A DNA stretch of 64,000 bases, from assembly GCA_022225965.2 (NCBI GenBank), contig JAKJXP020000013.1:310001-374000 (forward strand), given 5' to 3'. This DNA comes from Diatrype stigma. Lineage: Eukaryota; Ascomycota; Sordariomycetes; Xylariales; Diatrypaceae. Made by a program: the position numbers and the translations under genes. The notes under the pieces were generated by a model, which saw only the letters and a program-made list of their open reading frames with translations, ran no database searches and was not told the origin of the DNA. Shown here piece after piece: positions 58,366-64,000 of the stretch (the stretch's first letter is position 1; each line of letters starts with the position of its first letter).

Positions 58366-58585
58366 CAGTATATATTGGAGCTCTCCCCGCTCCTTAGACT
58401 AGAAAGTCGTTTCTTTCCTTCTGTATGATAACGAACCTGCTTCCGAATCCTTCTTATCTTTGATCTCCTGAATGCGACAACATTGTGGTCTACGAACGAA
58501 ATACGCTGGAAAGAATAGAAGTGATTGAAATCAAGATCGATCTACATATAGAATGACAAAACCACGCATCTCCGAGCTGTACTTC

Positions 58586-58617
58586 GTTCAGGGGTGTTAT
58601 AATGGGTGCCCCTGAAC
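58586..58617. repeat. Perfect 9-bp inverted repeat
   Basis: Arms GTTCAGGGG (58586-58594) and CCCCTGAAC (58609-58617) with a 14-base loop. It may form a hairpin; no function is evident. Confidence 0.8.
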
Positions 58618-59202
58618 TCCTTAGAATAGCTAGTCTCTATGTATGTGATGCTTCGGCAGTTGACCAACTCTTCCCGTTGAAAGCTCTTACCCCTTACCAC
58701 TATCATGCCGAACTATGGCGGATCCCGGCAAGAATTGACGTGTAGCTAGGCATGTGATGCTTCTAATTAAGGCTGCATATATTATCTCTTGAAAGGAATG
58801 GTACAACAAATACTCGCCTAGTGTGCTAACACCTTGGGCTGGACTGGTGTCGACGAGTGGGAAGCCGGGAGGAGGACGTTGAAGTATGGATCTGGTAATG
58901 TTCTACAGGGGTTTGTAAGTAGGGTGTCAGCTTTCACGATGCGGGGATCATCCTTTGATTGGGTGTCTTTATCCCGGCGTTTAAATAGAAAACGGTTAAA
59001 TACTTTCATACCGAGAACCCTGGAAGACGGGCTGGCGGCACTCCTTCTAGGCCCCTGCCGCATAGCGACATCTCGATAGGACGATGATCATAATTGGTAT
59101 ATATATTCCAACTGATGGTTCCCCTGTGCTTCCTGCTCTCTCGTACCTAGGTAATAACATCCATCATCACCGAGGCCCATTGCTGGTCTCTTGCCCGCAA
59201 AA

Positions 59203-60481
59203 ATGAGGCGGTATTTTTCTCTAACCCTTGCGCTCGTTGCGCCAGCCCTAGTCCAGGCCGCCCTCCGGTTCGGATGCTCGGCCCTCAGCGTCCAGCGCCT
59301 CGATCCGCTCGTCGAGCCCGGCTCGATACCTTCAGCACATGTACACCAGATAGTAGGAGGGAACGCCTTCAACGCGACCATGGAGGGCGACATCGGCGAG
59401 CAGGCGACCTGCACGACGTGCGTCTTTTCCGAGGACTTTTCCAACTACTGGACCGCTGTGTTGTACTTCCGGCACGCCAACGGCACGTACAAGCGTGTGC
59501 CGCAGTACGCCAACGCCTTCCTGGACGACGGCGTGACGCGCGTAAACGGCGGCATGACCGTCTACTACACGCAGCAAGACTTCGGCTCCAACGGGGACCA
59601 GAAGATCACGGCTTTCCAGCCCGTGGGTGTTCTTTGTATCACGTCTCCCTTGCCTGGTTCGTTCGAAAAGCTGATCTTGTCGTGAAAATGATGCTAGGGA
59701 TTCCGCATGACGGTCGGCAGCCCGGAGACCGATACTGAAGATGGCGCAAAGGGCCACCCGGGGCTTCGCTATACCTGCCTACAAGACGTATACACTAGAG
59801 GCTCCGAAACGATCGAGTTCCCCAAGGAGCCTTGCCCGGGTGGTATCATGGCCATCCATCACTTCCCCTCGTTCGTGGCCCCCTTTCCATATATATATAT
59901 ATATATATGGATACTATATCCTAGTTACCCCTATCCGCTAACGGGCAGTTCAGATGCTGGGACGGGAAGAACCTTGACAGCCCCGACCACCAGTCGCACA
60001 TGTACAACACGGCCGGCGAAGGCTTCGCGACGGCCGGTCCCTGTCCCGAATCGCACCCGGTCCGCATGCCGCAGGTTGCGTACGAGACGATGTGGGACAC
60101 GACGTATTTCAACGGCATGTGGCCGGAGGACGGGTCGCAGCCCTTCGTGTGGAGCTTCGCCGACAGCAAGGGCTACGGCACCCACGCCGATTACGTCTTC
60201 GGCTGGAAGGGCGACTCGCTGCAGCGCGCCATGGACTCCGACTGCATGTTCCAGGGCTGCGAGGGCAGCGTGCTCGAGGTCCAGAGCACCGCCGAGCAGA
60301 ACAAGTGCGCCGTCGAGAGCACGGTCGATGAGGATGTGGACGGATGTAAGTTCGCTGACGTCGCACCCCCGGCCCCTGCCCCTCGTGCAACGTGGAATAT
60401 ATTGGAACTCCGACGTGCGTGTGCTAACTGGTGGGTTTCTCGATAGGGCTCACTGCGCTCCCCGGTCAGGGGGGAATGTAG
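59203..60481 (+). CDS. Secreted DUF1996-domain protein
   Basis: Exons 59203-59622, 59698-59870, 59954-60345 and 60447-60481 give 339 residues. MRRYFSLTLALVAPALVQAA is a signal peptide. DUF1996 fills about residues 30-320 with the family's ordered motifs: LVEPGSIPSAHVHQIVGGNA, CTTCVFSEDFSNYWTAVLYF, GGMTVYYTQQ, KGHPGLRYTCL, the Cys/Trp/Gly block CWDGKNLDSPDHQSHMYNT, HPVRMPQVAYETMWDT and the GTHADYVFGWKGDSLQRAMD near the end. The family is secreted, often expressed during growth on plant material, and has no settled activity. The last exon adds only WLTALPGQGGM. Introns 75-101 bp keep frame; intron 2 carries a TA microsatellite and a CTAAC branch site. No WSC domain follows, unlike some relatives. 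Confidence 0.9.
59889..59908. repeat. (TA)n microsatellite inside an intron
   Basis: Ten TA units within intron 2 (59871-59953) of the DUF1996 gene. Confidence 0.88.
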
Positions 60482-61534
60482 TTGTTATCTGGGCAATAGT
60501 TGTTTGCCTGACGGAATAGGTACCATTGATACATAGGACGCCGCGGGCTGTAGAAATTCATTGGTGGATATTTGCTCAAAGCGGTAGTGACATGAATCGA
60601 ACTTCCCCCTAGATGATTGACGTTTTAAAGTTGGTGGCTCTTCACTTGGTAATATTCAGATGTCTCGACAAACAGCTTACCGGTGTCTGTTAAGGCTGTG
60701 CCTATGGTGAGAGTGTTAAGGTGCTACGGTAAGTACGCACAGCATCATGGCGTTCTATAGGTCAACGGACTTTAGGTCGAGGATCTTCAATCTTGGGCAG
60801 TTGGTTGAAGCTTGAACTTTTCTGTGCCGAACTATGCAGGGTAATACCGCATGCTACTTACAGGCTCTCTTGAGCGTGTTTGGTATGGTCTCACTCGTTT
60901 CCTTGCTTCTCTAAGTGTGGATTTGACTAGCAGTTCGTATATCAACTCCAAGTCATAATCCTTATGTGTCAGTTGAACAAGGGAAGGATTCACATTCATG
61001 TTGTGCCATAGTAGCTCAGCTAACCAAAGTGGGGATATTGGGAAATAGGGGAACATGACAATCTATTAATGTGGGAAAATGGTCCTCTGATATCAGCTAC
61101 GGACCGGATCACTAGTGAATTATAGATCCAGTCTGTAGACCCAGGTAATGACGACCTGCGCCTTGAGTAGATTGAGTGGAATGCAAACAATAGCAACGCC
61201 CCAACGTGAAAACACCCTCCCTGTTTTTTTCTTTTTTTAGTTGTTGTTTCTTTCAGGAACTTCATAGAAACTGCATACCCCCTTCCCATCTTATGCCGAC
61301 ACGCATATCCCAAGCCCAACCTCCCCGAATGCTCAGCCTCATTATCCTCCTTAAGAAACTCCGCCCCCTAAGTGGTTGCTCGTACAGCAACGCTCCCATG
61401 TATCGATGCTATACAACGCAACGCAACGCCAGCCCCTTTCTTTGTGTAGTATCGGCGGGCCGGAAGATCTTAGACGTTCGCACGTCTGTGATCGTTATAG
61501 CCTATCGGAAAGGGGGTGGGGGGCGAGCAGGCCT
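60482..61534. other. Intergenic, no gene seen
   Basis: A 1.05-kb spacer. Open frames on both strands are short and domain-free; a T-rich run lies near 61225-61250. Confidence 0.5.
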
Positions 61535-61923
61535 CTAGTCCTGATGAGGGCGGCCCGGGACACCATTGACTGACATACTGAAACTCGTGACATCTTGCTG
61601 TGTGGTATTTGTGGTAGTAGTAGCGTTGGGTTCAGTAGGGGTGGTCTTGGTTCTTGTAAAGGTAAACGTCATGGGCCTATCCATCAGAGCCCGAAAGAAC
61701 CCCGCAAGACCATCCCTAAGGAAGTCCACGAGGCAAGCCCAAACGGGACTTGCGTTGTCGGCGGCGGGGTGGTTGGCGGGCGGGTTCACAGTACAGTGAT
61801 ATCGCACCATCGGTGGCGGCCGTGGCGTGGCGCTATGTGGTCAAAATGAGTCAATAACGAGATGATTCCTTTTGGATGATACACATACCCATCACGGTCG
61901 GCTCTTGTGGGCTGAGTGCTCAT
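61535..61923 (-). CDS. Doubtful 110-residue hypothetical protein
   Basis: A possible minus-strand gene: exon 1 61923-61889, 56-bp intron (GTATGT...ATAG) and exon 2 61832-61535, in frame, 110 residues. It would read MSTQPTRADRDG, a Pro-rich stretch, an amphipathic helix ACLVDFLRDGLAGFFRALMD and a Thr-rich tail. I recognise no family. The helix and the frame match across a plausible intron are the only support. The opposite strand also has an open frame here, so chance is possible. A start at 61810 without the intron is an alternative. Confidence 0.3.
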
Positions 61924-64000
61924 ATTGGCGTGGATGGTAGTGGGGAGAGGGTGTGCAGTATTTGGTAGTGATGCTGATGTGCTGATGCTGAATGTGGTGA
62001 TGAGGATGATGTGGTTTCTGGCTGTAAGAAAGACCCAAAGACCTCAATTTATACCTACAGATTTAGTCCATATCCCGCTGAATAACCATAGTGATAATGT
62101 ACTGTAGCACTGGATTCTTGAGCATTCCAGTCGTCTATGCCTGTGTGCACACTGCACTGCTCCCGACGAGCCGGTAGGGTCCTTGCCATCTTGCTAAGAG
62201 TCAGAATTAACGTTGGTAGATGGCGTACGTCTGACAAGGTAATTCCAGATGTTGGTAGTTATCCTCGCCACTGCTGCTAAATGGGTGGAGGTCTCCCTCT
62301 GAACATGTTCTGAAAAGAGCGGTATATGCTGTATCTCAGGGGCCCAACATTCTCTCTCAAGCGACATGTAGGACACTTGATGGCGCCATTCAGCCATGAG
62401 TTAAACGAAGACAGGTCAATGTTAGCATAAGTACATTTGATTTGATATTAAGAGAAGCTATAGACTAAGTACAGTTGATAGTGATGAAGTGGAACAAGAA
62501 GAAGTAGGGGGTGGGATGGGAGCAAACACCGCTGCTATGCAGCATTCTTCATTAACTTCTGAGAGTATGGCTTGTGAGAGGCAGTAGGCTCGGGCATCAA
62601 TAGCATGGAGTCTTAAGCGATAACGACAGCTGCGAGGTTGAGAGTTATGGCAGTCTCGTCATGAATACCACTGGGCGCAGTAGCTGTTTATCAATCCTTA
62701 GCAGCCATATCCCTGCCTCTGGAATACCGTAGTAAAGCGAGGGCTGAGATGATAGGTTGGGTTGTTCGCCGGTTAGAGAGTGTAGACGGTTATGGGTTGT
62801 ATAATGGAATGTCGACATAGATGGAGTGGTACGTAAGTAGGCTATCGTTCGTGGGGTTCGTGGAGTAGGGGTGGTCTCGCGCAAGTACTTTGCAGTAACC
62901 GTTCTAAAGTCCGTGTAATACCAATGTCTTATCGATGGACATCTAAGTTAGCTGAAAGAGTTCGAAGTTCGTCCTGGATCCTGTTAAGTTGGCATGCTGG
63001 GGGGAAAGGACAGGATAGTTATTTATCAAATCCGTATACACAACCTCTGGCTGAAGTCGGTGATATATATGGAAAGTTCGGAGTTGCAAGTTGTTGCCAT
63101 GTGATCTCCGCCGTAGCTCCAGCGAGGGCAGGCCGAGTCTAATGAAGACTGATATGGTGGTTATCAGCTCGAGCGGTACTTTGCAGGCCGGCCTTGTGAC
63201 CTTTCCGCTACTTTGCCACTGGAAAGGGGTGTGACGAGTTGCCCTGTTTTTTTGCCGAACAGATTCTACCCTTTCACAGCGAGCCTTGGTTTGCTACACG
63301 CTGTAGGCCTATTCTTGTGCCATGCCATCGGGTGCTCGCCTTTGCCTGTGGCATGATCGCAGTTGCACCCGTAGGTAATGCCCGGCTATCTGGCCAACAG
63401 GAGATGAAATGAAATGAACGGTGAGACGGGAGGAACGAAAATTGCGAGGTGGGCAGTTGACAGCAAGTAGGCGTGTGTTCCCTAAGCGAAGGTCCTTCCA
63501 AAGCTGGTGGTCCGGGTGCCGTGCTGCCTTGCTGCTGTGCTGTTCACGAAGAGCTGAATCGAGATTGTGGCCACACTTTCCTCAACACATTAGGATAAGA
63601 GTTGTTGACGTTGGAGATCTCCTGATACTCAATGATGAACCTGATTCAAATAGGGATACAAAGAGGGTGCTGACCAGAATCAGATGTGACAAGTGCAAAG
63701 GATCAGAGGTAAGTCTTTGAAGATAGACTCTTGATATACGTGGTTGACATGCAATCATAAGAAGAGCAGAGCCAACAACAAGCCCTCAGCACTCGCGAGG
63801 TTCTTGAGAGAAGGAAATACGGGGAAATGGGAGGACTGGCGAAAATCTAGAAACGCAGGAAGTAGGCAGTGATCATCTGGGACCTCTTGCTCTTATATAT
63901 GACTTTTGGCATAGGCGCCGACGGCGACAACGCATCATCTCCGCTGACTCTCGTAACTCAGCCAAGCAGACCTAGATCTAGGCCGACGGTGATAATCTGC
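61924..64000. other. Right end of window, no gene supported
   Basis: About 2.1 kb. Minus-strand frames at 62194-62397 and 62645-62884 and a plus-strand frame ending in a GTAAGT-like site at about 63711 (CDKCKGSE before it) have some protein-like composition. None shows a domain or a consistent multi-exon model. The last could be an exon of a gene running beyond the window. Confidence 0.4.

Larger units (their letters stand above)
57809..59202. other. Intergenic with dispersed repeat copy B and an inverted repeat
   Basis: A 1.4-kb spacer between two secreted-protein genes. It holds repeat copy B (58301-58365) and a perfect 9-bp inverted repeat (58586-58617). The open frame at 58834-59079 has no domain. 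Confidence 0.5.

Noticed and set aside
50653..60481. Secreted-enzyme cluster (chitinase, protease, DUF1996) as an effector or biosynthetic cluster
   Set aside because: Three secreted genes lie within 10 kb but are separated by unrelated genes and spacers, with no shared promoter motif or pathway enzymes.
63421..63720. Open frame near the right edge as a gene
   Set aside because: Only a GTAAGT-like string and a CDKCKG motif support it. There is no start context or domain, and the rest would lie largely outside the window.
1..64000. tRNA, 5S rRNA or spliceosomal RNA genes
   Set aside because: I looked for B-box strings (GGTTCGANNCC) and their complements. The few partial hits (near 12370, 24812 and 60600) lack a matching A-box and acceptor stem.
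1..64000. CRISPR array
   Set aside because: No regularly spaced direct repeats. The tandem repeats present are contiguous microsatellites in a eukaryotic genome.

Overview
The window is a piece of nuclear genome from a filamentous ascomycete (Pezizomycotina, probably a Sordariomycete). Genes carry short introns of about 55-180 bp with GTRNGT donors and CTAAC/CTGAC branch sites. Several families are typical of these fungi (HET domain, DUF1996, aspzincin metalloprotease, MIND kinetochore subunit Nnf1). An 8.7-kb AT-rich transposon block carries transition-only mutations, the signature of repeat-induced point mutation (RIP). No organism name can be read from the sequence. Exon boundaries were placed by eye from splice consensus, frame continuity and protein similarity, so single junctions may be wrong.

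Layout: 0.07-1.3 kb tartrate dehydrogenase; 2.5-5.4 kb an unrecognised proline-rich protein; 7.3-9.0 kb a G3BP-like NTF2+RRM protein; 10.6-12.4 kb Nnf1 (-). At 12.7-21.4 kb a dead Ty3/Gypsy LTR retrotransposon abuts or lies inside the end of a dead Mutator-like (MULE) DNA transposon. At 22.0-48.1 kb is a dense housekeeping region: cytochrome-b561-like membrane protein (-), mitochondrial Fmp32/MCUR1-like protein (+), splicing factor Cwc21 (-), eIF2-assembly factor Cdc123 (+), a HET-domain protein (+), a HIRIP3/DEK_C-like nuclear protein (+), a 52-residue membrane protein (-), AP-1 beta-adaptin (+), BolA/Fra2 (-), NIF3 (+), Vps51 (-) and RMI1 (+). From 48 kb to the end genes are sparser and partly secreted: GH18 chitinase (+), a small PLDc_N membrane protein (+), an unrecognised 288-residue protein (-), an aspzincin-type metalloprotease flanked by a dispersed repeat (+), a DUF1996 secreted protein (+) and a doubtful 110-residue gene (-).

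No gene cluster for one pathway is evident. The housekeeping genes serve separate processes: kinetochore, spliceosome, translation initiation, vesicle coats and tethers, Fe-S handling, Top3/RecQ genome stability and mitochondrial assembly. They are arranged as divergent or convergent neighbours with 0.3-1.4 kb spacers. The accessory signals are the RIP-mutated nested transposons, the HET gene, the secreted hydrolases at the right side, the structured dispersed repeat around the protease, and many microsatellites. I found no tRNA, rRNA or CRISPR.
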